The position numbers and the translations under genes were made by a program. Positions 1 to 11,310 of a DNA stretch of 64,000 nucleotides are shown here, piece after piece. Under the pieces are notes generated by a model, which searched no databases, was not told the origin of the DNA, and saw nothing but the letters and a program-made list of their open reading frames with translations. Origin of the DNA: Limonium bicolor (taxonomy: Eukaryota > Streptophyta > Magnoliopsida > Caryophyllales > Plumbaginaceae); NCBI GenBank assembly GCA_023374045.1, contig CM041779.1:1054001-1118000 (forward strand), read 5' to 3'. Position 1 is the first letter of the stretch. Each line of letters opens with the position of its first letter.

Positions 1-83
1 TCAGAGAATTTATAAAAGCTAAAAAAGCCTGTCTTGGATTTCTTCAATCTGGCCAAAACTCTACTCGTTTGGAACTGACATCT

Positions 84-345
84 TTAGACTAGTCTGCATT
101 TCTTTACTTCTGTTATCACTCTCTCTGCAGAAAGTCTTTCATATAAACCCCAAGTTCTCACCCATAATTTGGCACGTAGCAATGGACTGATTTCAGAGTA
201 AGGATGAGTTAGAAGTTCACTAAGGCCTTCAACCTTTGATCATCAATCTTCTTGCTTTCTGGAGATACAAAAGAGTCATTGCAGCCTCCATTTTCGTTCC
301 TTCATCCTTATCACCAACAGCTACAGTGATGGTGCAGTGTTCTTC
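84..345 (-). other. Possible exon with a frameshift, protein not recognised
   Basis: On the minus strand a good acceptor (branch-like CTAAG, then ATCTCAG) precedes an open frame from 345 to 229 of 38 codons, beginning EEHCTITVAVGDKDEGTK and ending ARRLMIKG. One base out of phase, a second open frame takes over near 240 and runs to a stop at 84-86, containing LLRAKLWVRTWGLYERL. Both have mixed, protein-like composition. Together they look like one terminal exon broken by a single-base indel, or two chance frames. I do not recognise the family. It lies on the same strand as the RING exon and would fall in its intron if that gene extends left. Confidence 0.25.
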
Positions 346-856
346 CTGAGATTTTGCTTAGTTATTCAGTGCAAGCTACAGGTTAGTAGCTCTATAGCAG
401 TCTCTGGTTTGTTGGAGACTCACAATCATATTTTGGGTTTAATCTATACCAAGTTAGTCACCCTGTATCCCTCAAGTTAATTTAAACATGTATATTGGTA
501 GTTATCTTCCACCACCAACAGATACAATCTAGCCCGCATTCAACTTGCTCAGAGACGATGAGAAATGAACCTTATCTCATGCAATTTTCATTTCCTATTC
601 CTGCCCTATCCACCTAAGCCGTTACTAATAACTATATGGACTGAAAAGAAAAAACAAAGTGATTGTTTGTCTCATTTACCAGTAATTGTGCCCACAAGAA
701 TCAATATCCCCAGGTTAACCTATCAAAGGAAGCGAAGTAATCTTTCTCATTAGAACTTTTATGCAAGAATTTACACCAGAATTCCTATTGCAATCATAAT
801 GTTAACTAACAGAAAAATGTTGCATTCATAATTTGGTGTGATGCTCACGAGGTACA

Positions 857-1090
857 TTACTGTTTCCAACTATCCAAGAAGAGCACATCCAGAACCGGAT
901 CAGGCCCTAAAATTATCTTCTCATCTAAAGCAAGGTTAAGAGTACTTGTAATCCCCCCAACGAGATGGATTTGAAGCATAAGAAGTCCCAGTAAGTCATG
1001 CATGGAATGTTTCACTAGGTAGAATGAGAACGCAAAGGGATTCTTAGCTTCACAAAGATTTCCCATCCAGCGCTGCTCTGTGTTACTGGT
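857..1090 (-). other. Open frame of about 75 codons, unassigned
   Basis: A minus-strand frame opens after an AG near 1091 and ends at a TAA at 857-859. It contains NTEQRWMGNLCEAKNPF and ends LDVLFLDSWKQ. Composition is protein-like and it follows an acceptor-like CAATATACCAG. No known domain was recognised. It could be a downstream exon of the RING transcription unit or a chance frame. Confidence 0.2.
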
Positions 1091-1471
1091 ATATTGTTTT
1101 ATTAAAATTAGACCTGTTCAAACCTTATCTTTGAAATTGATTTAACAATACCGTAAAAGAATAATAGACCAATTCAGCAAAACAAAGGAATCATCTTGCT
1201 ATCTAAAGACCGCAGATGATCTGGACAAGGTCAGTAATGAAAAACCCACTCAGACATCCAAGCCGGGGAGAAAATTGTTCCTAAAACGAAGCATCCTCCG
1301 ATTCAACTAAATTCCAGGATTATTCAACAGAAACCACCCACCTCAACGAATTAAAAAAAATAAAAAAAATCAACATGCAAACCCAGAACCCATCACCAAA
1401 TTCCAGAATCTTGGTTCCCATTTTCCACAAACGAAAAAGTAAAACAAAATCCAAGCAGAGATAAGCAATAC

Positions 1472-1658
1472 CGAGGTGAAATTGATGGCCACATTGTAAC
1501 TTAACGATCGATCTACCCCCATCGGCGTCTACCAATTCAAGGCAAATGGAGCATTGAACATGATGATGATGAGGGGAATCATCATAATCATCATACCCGC
1601 CAGTCAAATCGATCACCTGATGATCAGTAACAGTTTTGCCCACCGGAGACCTCAACAT
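1472..1658 (-). CDS. RING-H2 E3 ubiquitin ligase, first coding exon (partial gene)
   Basis: The exon encodes about 62 residues starting MLRSPVGKTV, followed by an acidic stretch (IDLTGGYDDYDD), a His run and the first half of a RING finger: CSIC, then CGHQFH, which supply the first Cys pair and the Cys-His-His ligands. Proteins of this type transfer ubiquitin from an E2 to substrates. Wording and spacing resemble plant RFI2-like RING proteins, where the next residues are D-C-I-G; that comparison is from memory. I chose the ATG at 1658 because the codon two upstream is GTG. The exon ends at a donor (CTCG|GTATTG on the minus strand); reading past it gives a hydrophobic tail and a stop, so the second RING half must be spliced on. 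I found no CPxC exon between 1 and 1471, so the rest probably lies beyond the left edge or is lost. Confidence 0.72.
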
Positions 1659-2240
1659 CAGCACAGCGGTTCTTAAACAAAATCAATCAAAGATCACCGA
1701 TTTCCCTCACCCTCCCACCACAAAAAACAAAGAATTGTAATCTGTCCCCCCTCCCTTCTCTCCCTGCTTCTTCCTTTTCAGTTCGGTGTTGTGTTCAATT
1801 TGTTCTCTTCCCCCTCCCCTTCTACTTTTGATGTATACTATTAAGTAAGATAGGGTAGCAACTAGCAATCCGATTACAATAATAATAAAAAACACGAAAC
1901 TGTGTGAATCAAAATCTGGGTTTCAAACCCAGAAATCTTATCACACAGATTAAAAACGTTTTATCTTTTTTTTTCTCTCTTTCTATTGCCCCTCTCTCTT
2001 TTCTTTTGTCTCTCCTCTCTCTCAATTTCTTGGTTACGCTCTCCTCTTTCTCACGTTTTCGTTCTGTATATCCCACCTCCCAAAACTGTGTCTCCTCTTC
2101 TTGTCGTCTCACCTCTCTTCCTTCCTTTCCCCTCTCTCTCTCTCTCCACTGTAATGTTCCGACCTGTAAGGTTACGTGGTGCGTAGCTTCCGTGGATGTG
2201 TCCGCGGAATATTGATAGAAATAAAACTTGAGAGAAATAA
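1659..2240 (-). promoter_or_regulatory. 5' UTR/promoter of the RING gene
   Basis: Upstream of the RING exon lies a long polypyrimidine stretch (plus strand, about 1965-2150, CTCTCTC-rich; GA-rich on the gene strand), typical of plant core promoters and 5' leaders. The open frames here on both strands are low-complexity and overlap each other, so I do not call them genes. No clear TATA box was fixed. Confidence 0.4.
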
Positions 2241-2818
2241 AATCACATGATTAAAACCCCCAACGAACAGTTAGTGATTTGTTCGAATTTGGTTTAACAA
2301 ATTATTTTCCTATTTTTTCATTTCATTTTCCTCCTCTCTTTAATACTATGTATTAATCGTTTCGTTTGTTTTGTGGGTCCCGATCCCCCTTTGTTTTTCA
2401 CTTTTATATGTTACTGTCGGGTTCGACAAGAGGACAGTTTCGTCAAATTTTTGATAAACAGGATTGGTGGGCCATGTATTGTGTATAATTGTGACCGCTC
2501 CTGCTACCACCAAACACAACCTTACGTACTCTTATCTCTCTCCCTGTTGCCTTTCTGTACTCCAACTAAAAATGAGAATTATCTTCTGTGGTTCGATTTT
2601 GTTCGGCTTCGGCTTGATGCAGATGCTTTTTCTTCTCACATTGTACTAATAATAATCAATATACACATGTAGTTACTTGTTAAAACGATTAACGAATTGT
2701 GTTTTTCTCTGCACAATTTAATAAAGTGTAAATGCATCTGTTAAATCATGCGAAAGGAAATGCAATAATGTTTTAAATGATTTACAAAATTTGCACTTTG
2801 TTTTTTGTTTTCTTGTAG
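2221..2818. other. Intergenic stretch without a supported gene
   Basis: AT-rich DNA. Short open frames at 2373-2672 lack recognisable motifs. Nothing else was seen. Confidence 0.5.
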
Positions 2819-2956
2819 GTGAACAACTGGAAAGACGGAAGAGGGTCATGTACTTGCCTTTTCCTTGATGCCAAGCAAACAACCAACGCAGGCAGCCTTA
2901 ATCATGTTAAAGGAGAACTTAATCATACTCAAGTCCCTATCATAATCGAAGTGTGA
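2819..2956 (+). other. Possible terminal exon, unassigned
   Basis: A T-rich tract and TTGTAG acceptor precede an open frame of 45 codons that starts VNNWKDGRGSCTCLFLDAK and ends QVPIIIEV before TGA. Composition is protein-like and the intron-exon border is good, but I found no convincing upstream exon and recognise no family. A polyadenylation-like AATAAAG follows the stop. Confidence 0.25.
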
Positions 2957-3785
2957 GAATAAAGAAATCTCTTTATTTTCATATATTAAATATTAATTGA
3001 GAGGGTTTGGTTGCCAAGGTTAGGTATTCGTATGGATGATATATAATGTTTATGCTATATCATTTTTTAATGAAAATACGTCAATGCTGTTTCATATTTT
3101 AGATATTTATTTCTGACTTGATGGATTATATAGTATTATCTCTGTTTGGTCCTGCTAGTTTTTAATATATTTTCGCTTCAATAGTAACTATATGAGATAA
3201 AATAATTATGTATAAATTCTATCACATATAGCTTTTTACATAAGGATTTTATTGTAATATTTAGATTTGTAAAAATATAATATTTTACATGTTAAATATT
3301 GAAATCAAACAACATATCATATAATAAACAAATGGTCAAATATGGACAGAGGGAGTATTGCTTTACTTTTTCGTTTATATTTAGGTGCCATTCGAAATCA
3401 AGTTTGAGGGAGCTTTATAAAAATGTTCCATTCAGTTTACATGTGTCTCTTTCTCATTTGTTATAGAAAAAATTAGGTCCCACTTGAAGTCCACTTATCA
3501 TTTTATTATTTGCCCACCTAGCTTTAGGTCCCTACTAAACTAACTAAACTACACATATCAACCATACCTAGCTGAATGATAAATGTTGTGTAGTAGGACG
3601 GGTACACAATTTTCGGGTTCAATCAACTTGAGGTCTCCTCTAGTCAACATGAGTTTTCGTTGAGAACTTAAAACAAACGCAATAGCGATGTGCTAAAAAT
3701 TTCCCTAAAGATTTGGTGACAGACTGGTTTTTTCTGTCCCTCATCAAAATAATGTCAACCATTCATCAATTTTAATAACATTTTA
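2957..3785. other. AT-rich intergenic DNA
   Basis: No gene was supported. It holds the possible Stowaway-like MITE listed separately. Confidence 0.5.
3133..3357. mobile_element. Possible Stowaway-like MITE
   Basis: The right end reads GGACAGAGGGAGTA, the inverted form of the Tc1/mariner Stowaway terminus TACTCCCTCTGTCC. The left end (TATTATCTCTGTTTGG) matches it imperfectly. The interior is AT-rich, non-coding and about 220 bp, and TA could be the target duplication. The poor left terminus keeps this tentative. Confidence 0.4.
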
Positions 3786-4239
3786 ATGTCAGTCGTCTAT
3801 CATTTGCATATGATTTTTTCTTTCTTTTGTTCACCCTCTTTCACCTTCGCACGTACGACGGATAGCGTAGCGACTAGCGGGCGAGCACAAATCCACCACC
3901 ATTCTTTCCGCATCTCTCACAACCTATACTTCCTCACAATCTCTACTCTGCTTAATAGCAGTCATTCTCAAACACTTAACATCTTCTTCTCCCCTAAATT
4001 TATGCGCCATATCATCACAAACAGAAGAATGGTTGTTATCCCTCAATCTGAATGCACTTGATTGACGGTAATACTTCTTCTAAACATATTGATTGTTGTT
4101 CAGTTCTTGTCTTCTAATCTTTGCTTCGTTTTATTGATGCATTTTTATCTTAACACTTTTAATTTAGGGTTTCAACATTAAATCTGAATTTCACTCCAAT
4201 TATTTATATTGTTTCATGTTTCTAATTAGTTCTATCCGT

Positions 4240-6276
4240 TTTAGGGATTTAGCTATGTTGATTGAAGATCATACATCAAAGTTTGTTGAATTTTTTGAGG
4301 AATTTGAATTATCGGAAAGATGTTCAACAACTTAAGTTGATCTTAAAAGGACATATCTACTTCCGAAGTTGATTTATATTCTGAGAAAGATGTTGTTGAA
4401 AGGGGATGAATATCCAATTTCGGTGAGCATTTGGCTAAGAATGAAGATCAATAGGTCTCCCTGATCAACTGCTTCAGATAAATCTTCTCCTGGCCCCATT
4501 GTTGAAGTTTATGATGGTTAGTTCTTCTATTTCATTTGTTTTTTGTTCTACTATTGGTATACACATTTTTAAATGGACGTGGACAATAATTTGGTGTACA
4601 ATGGACTCGTTTTGTAGCTGCTTAGGATACAATGGACTTGTTTTGTAGTGCAATTCATTGATTGCTTTCTTATTATGACTATTGTAGGATCCTTATATGA
4701 TCCTAGTGATAGCAGCTCATAGGAAAAGTTAGAGTCCAATTCTGTTGTGGAATGTATATCATTTTACGATAAGTATGCTTGTAAGGTTGGTTTTGATACC
4801 AGAGTTCGTTTCTCAAATAAGTGCAAGAAAACTGGGATTTGAAGTATTTTGTATGTTGTTGTGTTGAACACGAATTAAAAAAAATCAAGTTCTTCCAATC
4901 CAAAATAAAAGGAGGTGTTACCTGATGATGTTTTGCCTAACATGTCTTCAAATCCAAGGCCGGAGACTAGAGTTAATTGTCAACTCATATATATCTTATC
5001 TTGAATACTCTCAAACACGTGTACTATATTTGAGCATTGCACTGATGAACATTCTCACCCGCTGCAACCACAATATCATTCTCATTTGTTGAAGATGAAT
5101 AGATGTATCATTGAATTTGAGAGTTCTTTTGCATTATGTCATGAGAACGCTGGAGTTTCTCTCCGTTCATCTTATGATATAATGGGTATGTGTGCCGGAG
5201 GAAAAGATTCTCTTGGATTGTGAAGTTGGACTTGAAAAACATTTAAGAACACTAAGACAGAAGACAGTGAAGCATGGTAAGGGAACGATCCTAATGGAGT
5301 ATTTTAGAAATCAACGATTTCGCTCTCCCATGTTCTACTATAATGTTAGTGTGGATACCAAAAGCAAATTGCTAATGTCTTCTGGACGGATGATAGAATG
5401 CGTATGGATTATTATCATTTTGAAGATGTGGTATCCTTTCATACCACCTTCAACACCAACAAAGCTTCCCGGCCTCTAGGTATGTCTTCTTTCACTTATT
5501 TGTACAATTTTATGTTAATTTTAGTTTTTGTCTTTATTAAAATGTTCTTTAAATTATATATTGCTCATATATGGATAATGTTTACAAGACATTATAGACT
5601 CATTTGTCACTTGTAAGATTATGGTAGACATGTTTTTTTTTAATATTGAACAGATTGTACATTGAAAGACATGCATATTCGGGGCTGCTTTGTTATACGA
5701 TGAGATAATGAACTCATTCGTTCAGCTCTTTAAAACTTTTTTTACATGCATGAATGGTAAGAGTTCGTTGACAATATTGACAGAACATGATGCAACTATG
5801 ATGCAATAAAGGTTGTATTCTCTTCTAGCTTAAATGGGTTATGCACTTGGCATTTGATACAAAATGGTATGAAGAATCTTGATCCTATTGTGTATAAAGG
5901 ATTGAAGGATGATATTAAAAAGTTAATGTGTCAAGTTTAAGATGATTTTGAACAAGTAAGGATTTTAATGGTTAAATCTCACTTCCCAAGCAAAGAGTCT
6001 TACGGCCGTAGTTGCCTTAGGAGAATCTATGAGGAGAGGCAACAATGGTCAAGTGCTTGGACAAGGTTGCACACTTGCACTTTAGTGATGGTATGAGATC
6101 TACTCAGTTTTATGAATCATTCAAATCATATTTAAAGGCATATTTGAATCCCGGATACAAGCCTGATAAAATATTTTGCTCAATTTAACGAGCTAGTGAA
6201 AACCAAGAGGCGTGATGAACTTAAGTGTTAGTTTAATAATCTTCGATATGCTCCTTTGAATGACTTCTCATAAAGC
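4240..6276 (+). pseudogene. FAR1-RELATED SEQUENCE (FRS) pseudogene, block 1: FAR1 domain and MULE-type transposase domain
   Basis: FRS proteins are transcription regulators derived from Mutator-like transposases. In order I can see: a FAR1 DNA-binding remnant near 4746-4840 (FYDKYACKVGFDTRVRF); the His-rich linker near 5050-5190 (SYDIMGMCAGG); the start of the MULE domain near 5310-5465 (MEYFRNQRFRSPMFYYNV, then in another frame NVFWTDDRMRMDYYHFEDVV); then FGAALLYDEIMNSF and LTILTEHDATM near 5675-5805; and DGMRSTQF near 6085-6110. Many stops and frameshifts mean no product. A possible 5' exon lies at 3786-4066 with a donor-like GTAATA. The block stops at 6276, where a reversed LTR is inserted. 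It could be a former host gene or an autonomous MULE; no terminal repeats were seen. Confidence 0.85.
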
Positions 6277-6281
6277 CTACT
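6277..6281. repeat. Target site duplication CTACT, left copy
   Basis: Left 5-bp duplication of the reversed solo LTR; the right copy is at 19505-19509. Confidence 0.85.
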
Positions 6282-7021
6282 TGTAACACCCCTAATCCAT
6301 AATCCGGATAATCTAGCGCACCTAACATAAATGATCAATCGATTCGCAGCAGTAATTGAAAGCCGTTCTTAAAAATAACCCGGGTGTTACCCGTCATTAC
6401 CCGCCCATGCGAGTAATGTAGCGTTTACCAATTATACAAACTAAACTCCCGCAGTGATGACAGAGACTTAATACAACCGAAGTTTACAATACAATAATCC
6501 AAAAAGAACAGTGAGCCGTCTACCTAAATCAATACCATAATTCTCGGATGAAGTTTAACAAAACCTATGGTATCACATGCAGGTATACTGCTAACTATTC
6601 CCAAAAGTCCCGAGCTCTGGTACGTCTTCAATCAAAGACCTGTAATTTGGTGGCCATAAAGGCTCAGCACAACCGCTGAGCACACTACTATATAACCTTC
6701 ATGAACCCTAAGACTACTCGAGTTATTTAGCCCAATTGTTAACATGTTGTACCAATTTCATGCTGTTCCAATTTCAATTATAATAACGGTAAAGCAATAA
6801 TTAAACAGCATGATTTCATCCAAACATTACATGATTTCACAACAAGCAGTAATTAAGCAAGTGTACAAACAACGCGTAAGAAAACGTGGTAACGATGTGA
6901 GAGTTATCCTCTCCTGAACAATTCCTGTCATGCAGCCTTGAGTCCTCTTTAATTCGTTATCCAGGACTAAGAGTATCTCTGAAGTCTTTTCTTATTTTTA
7001 GTTAACTTTACTTAATTAAGG

Positions 7022-7540
7022 AGTGCGCCATGTTAGGACAACCCGTATATATGATTCCTCTTCTGGAGCAGTCGCTCTTGTGCACTAATGTCACTGGACT
7101 TCAACATAGTCTGTTGAGTATTTCTCAAATCTGTGATAGATTTAATTTAGTACTGTTCTCATCTTCGGATTGTAGTGTTTTTTATGAGCGTACAGGGTCA
7201 TTGAAAGCGATTGGACGCAGAGAAGGAAACCTTTACAAAATGTGCTTGAACTCAATCAACTCGGATGACCAAGTCTGTCTGAATGCTCACTCCAACAATC
7301 AACTGCTTTAGCACACCAGACTCGGTCATGCAAATCACCGGCTATTGAATAAACTAAAGAGTAAGGACCTAGTGGTTGGCTTACCTGACACAAACTTCGA
7401 CACAGACTCAGTCTGTGAAGCTTATATAAAAGGTAAACACACTCGGTCGTCCTTCAAGAGTAAGTCCACTCTCTCTACTAACTCCCCATTAGAATTACTC
7501 TACATGGATCTTGTTGGTCCCACGCGTACTCAGAGTCGAA
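7022..7540 (+). pseudogene. Copia pol remnant: protease end, GAG-pre-integrase, integrase start
   Basis: The frame contains QHSLLSISQICDRFNLVLFS and GNLYKM, then after a stop at 7309-7311 the zinc-binding part HTRLGHANHRLLNKLKSKDL, then ELLYMDLVGPTRTQSRSG, where the first integrase Asp (MDLVGP) sits. The zinc-ligand Cys pair is degraded (CEAYIKGK in place of CDAC). The frame is cut at 7545 by a solo LTR; across it, the integrase continues at 11960. Confidence 0.85.
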
Positions 7541-7545
7541 GTGGT
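7541..7545. repeat. Target site duplication GTGGT, left copy
   Basis: Left flank of the 4.4-kb solo LTR. Confidence 0.92.
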
Positions 7546-9700
7546 TGAAATACCCCGAACTTAAATATGGTGATTAGAATATTTTAATATGGTATTTAAA
7601 GGCCTAATAGTGCCTAAGTAATTTTTGGTAAGGAAAATAAATCCAAAAGAAATGAGGAAACGCTTAGAAAGCGGAAAACGCTAAAAGGAGCGTTAAATAA
7701 CCAAAGGAGGTACAAGACCTCGGTTATAGTATCGTAAGGATTCCTAAGGCTTATTCATGCCTAATTAGTATACGGGAACGATTCCCGAAGAAAACGGATC
7801 CAAGGAATGCATTAAAACGCTAAAAGAGCTTTAGCGCACGTTTTTCGAGGGAACCCGAAAACGTGATTTTAAGTGGTCGAACGAACCCGTAAAAATTATA
7901 AATCATTAAATAATAATTATTAAGCCTTTATGGAAGCCTAATAACCAATAAAAATAAAGAAACGAGAAAATTCCGGAAAACGGGCCCGGTTAGTGAATAG
8001 TGCTAAACCAGGTAAATTAACGAGCATTTTCTGTAAAAGACGAAAAACGCTCCCAGCTCATGTATATTAGTGGGCCGGTTTTTAAGAGAGTAACTAGCTC
8101 TCTCACACACTTAAACTAGCTAGAAATAAAAAGAGAAAGAAATAAAGTAAAAAGCAAAAAGCAAAGTAAAGTAAAAAGCACCTCACCTCTCTCTCTTTCC
8201 TCATTTCTTTTCCCCACGTACTGCTTCCTCCTCTCTCTGCCGATTCCTCCTCCTTGCGATTTTGCAGCTCATCCATGGCAGCTCACAACTCCAAGCTTGC
8301 CCAAGCCCCATTACAACTCCAAATCAAAAATAAATTACATATTTGAACTCCCCTCTTCAAGCTCTACATTTCTATCTTTTCAAAATCCGAAAATGAGCAA
8401 CTTCATCTCCATGGGTTTTGAGCATTTGGAGAATAAATGACACCATTTCGAAACATGGAGTCTCCTCTTCCTCCTAAGGTAAAAAGTTTCAAGAAAAATC
8501 AATTTTTCTTCACTCTTCATTCTTGACCGATTTTGCCTCTTAGTAACGCCTTGTTTTTCCTCATGAATTGAGCTTGATTTCAACTCCCCAATGGTTGAAG
8601 AACTCCCCCTTGTATTCAAGGCTTGAAACCCCTCTTAAAAGCTCCAAGGTAAAACCCTAACTAATGGCATTTAAGCCCTTTCGTTGAACTAGAGTTATCC
8701 AATGGGTTAAGGAGTTTAATTGTATCTATTTTGTGTTCTTGAATGTTGGCTTGGGGTTTGGTAACCCCATTGCTCAACTTGACCGAGAATGAAGAAGAGG
8801 AGAGGTGGAGAACTTAAAAGAAGAATTGTGATCTCAAGGTAAGAAAACCCTATCTTAATGCACTATCTATATGTATTAGGATAATGGGATGGGTAAATGA
8901 ATCAATGAACCCAAAACATGTGAGAAAATTTGCTTGCTTGGTATTGGAGGAAGTTGTGAAATTGAATTGCAAAGTAAGGGCCAAAGTGCCATGTATTTAT
9001 GTTAATGCATTGTATTGGGCTTGGAGAATTGTGTATATGCTTTGGAGGAATTTTGTATGAACCTTATGTGCTGGTAGGACCCTTGTTGGGTGTGGCTAGC
9101 TTTAGGTTGAATTTGATGAGAGAATGTGTATTTGAGGATGTAAGGATTATAGGTGAACTATGGCAAAATTTTGGTAGGAAATTGTGCATTAATGGATGCC
9201 TAGGTGAATGGGAGAACCAAGATGTGTATTGGAGTAAGTAGAGATGTTTAGTAGTTATGGAATGGTAGTTGTAGTATGAGGAATAAGGAGAGGTGGAAGG
9301 AGGTAACAATCTGTAGCAAAGAATATCGAAATGCATTGTAGAAACTAGGAAGAATTAGTGTGTAAGATTTGGTAAAAGAGAGTTGGACTTTGGTATAGGT
9401 AGTGTAGTTGATTGGAAGGAATTGGAGTGGTAAGATGAAGTTGGGACAAGATGCAAAATGCAAAGAGGAGTAAAGGAATGCACAAGTGTGCTAACTGTAA
9501 CAGAGAGGAAGAAAAATCTGTAGAAATGGAGCAAGTATTGGGTAAGGATTTGACTAATGTGTTGAGGAGGTTTGGGACTGGATTAAGACATGTTTTAGGA
9601 TGCTTAAACATGTAGAAAACATGGAAAGATTAGGAAAATGATTAGAGGTGAATTAGGGGTTGAAAACTGATGGAAAACTGTAAATTTGACAGTTCCAGGG

Positions 9701-9888
9701 GGTGGTCCGGGTTTGCAAATCGGTACGCAAACCCGGACGATAGCAAAACTAGGCAGAAGGCCATCCCAGGGGGTGGTCCGGGTTTGTAACCCGGACACAA
9801 ACCCGGACCACACTAAAAATAGGCAGAGAAACTTATTTCCGGACTTGGTCCGGGTTTGTAAACCCGGACACAAACCCGGACCAGGCTA
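9701..9888 (+). repeat. Three tandem GC-rich hairpins in the 4.4-kb solo LTR
   Basis: Each unit is an inverted repeat of GGTCCGGGTTTG with CAAACCCGGACC around a short loop. Units start near 9701, 9775 and 9847 and are separated by about 40 bp containing AGGCAGA. Stems are 11-13 bp. Confidence 0.85.
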
Positions 9889-11024
9889 AAAATGTAACAG
9901 AAAGTGGTTTTAAGCCTCTGAATGAATGATGGGGAGTGAAGTGATTGGGAATGTTATTAGATGTTGTTAAGGCCTTGTTTGGTGATATTTACAAGGTCCT
10001 AAGAAGTGTAAACAAGTGTAGTAAAGAGAGTGAGAAGTAAGAACATAAATTGACATAAGTAAAACTATGTATACTGGGAAACGGGGTAAGTACGGAGTGT
10101 AAGTAGTAATTAATTGTGTATCGTATGAACATAGTATTAATAACCATGTTGGAAACATTATCAGTGGAACAAGTGTGAACAACCCGGTACAAGGGAACAC
10201 ATGGTAAAGCTAACTCCGGTGAAAGGTATGATTTCCTCATGGCCCCGTATGCTAACCGAGTTACGTTGATTTGTGTGCTGTATGCCGGCTAATTCAAGAC
10301 TAAGCATGAAATGGTTTATTGCCTTCATTGTATGTCTTGATGTATGTTGTGTGAGCTAAACCTTCTTGATTGATTGTGTGGCTTCATTTAGTGCGTAGTA
10401 CGACTCCTAGATGAGTCTTGCTGTGTAATGACTCGTAGTAAGAGTCACGGTGTGAACTAATGGAAACATAGCAACACACTAAACTATCGAATCAATAAAT
10501 GATAACGCAACCCAATGAACTCACTAGAATGTGAGAGATTGTACGGGAGTAATAACCTCCCGATAACGGTAGGAGAACCGAAATGAATAATCCATAAATA
10601 ATAAGTAGTGGAAGTACATATAAGTAACCTCTGATAGAGGAATTAATCCTGGTGCAAGACATGAACCATGAGAGTAGTAAAGAATGATGAGGGATCTCCA
10701 AACCCCTTAGCAATTAGACGACCCACTATGAGAGGACCCGACTGATGTAAGTAATGTCCCGAGCATGAGAGTGTTCGATACGTTGGGGAAACCCTTAAAC
10801 CTGAGAATACTAGGCGGTAGTAATTCCCTAAGCTAGTGGAGGTTATCAAGAGAGATACTTCTAGGCTAATCCATAAGATTGTAAGATACTCCCATGAGGG
10901 AGTGTTGGGAATTTGAGTAGTCCGGTAGAAATGGACATTGTATATTTGAGGAGCTAAGTGTATAGCCTCTCGAATTGTAGGCTCGGTGGCGAGTCTTGTG
11001 TATGACCCCCCTGAGACCAAGTAA

Positions 11025-11310
11025 TGAGTATTGAGTATTGCGTAAGTATGAGTATTGTAATGAGTACCGAGTATTGCGTATGTATGAGAAGTACTGAGAT
11101 TGAGTATAGAGTACGTATGAGTAAGTATTGAGTAATGAGTACGTATGAGTAAGTACAGAGTATTGAGCAGTGAGTATGTAAGTATAGTAAACGAGTATGG
11201 AGTAAGGAGTGTGTCGAGTAAGGGTATGAGCATGGAGTGATGAGCATGAAGAGTAAAGTAACGAGTAACAAGTAAGGAGTAGGTATGAGTAGAGTAACGA
11301 ATATCGAACA
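11025..11310 (+). repeat. Degenerate GAGTA-rich simple repeat
   Basis: Dozens of GAGTA/GAGTAT words at irregular spacing with interspersed TACGTAT. This explains the long Tyr/Leu/Ser-rich open frames on the minus strand, which I do not call genes. Confidence 0.85.

Noticed and set aside
3786..4061. 91-residue plus-strand frame as a separate gene
   Set aside because: It has no domain and sits just before a donor-like site upstream of the FRS pseudogene, so at most it is that gene's 5' leader exon.
9064..9611. Overlapping minus-strand frames rich in Leu, Pro and Ser
   Set aside because: They lie in the non-coding solo LTR, overlap each other in different frames and have no homologous motif.
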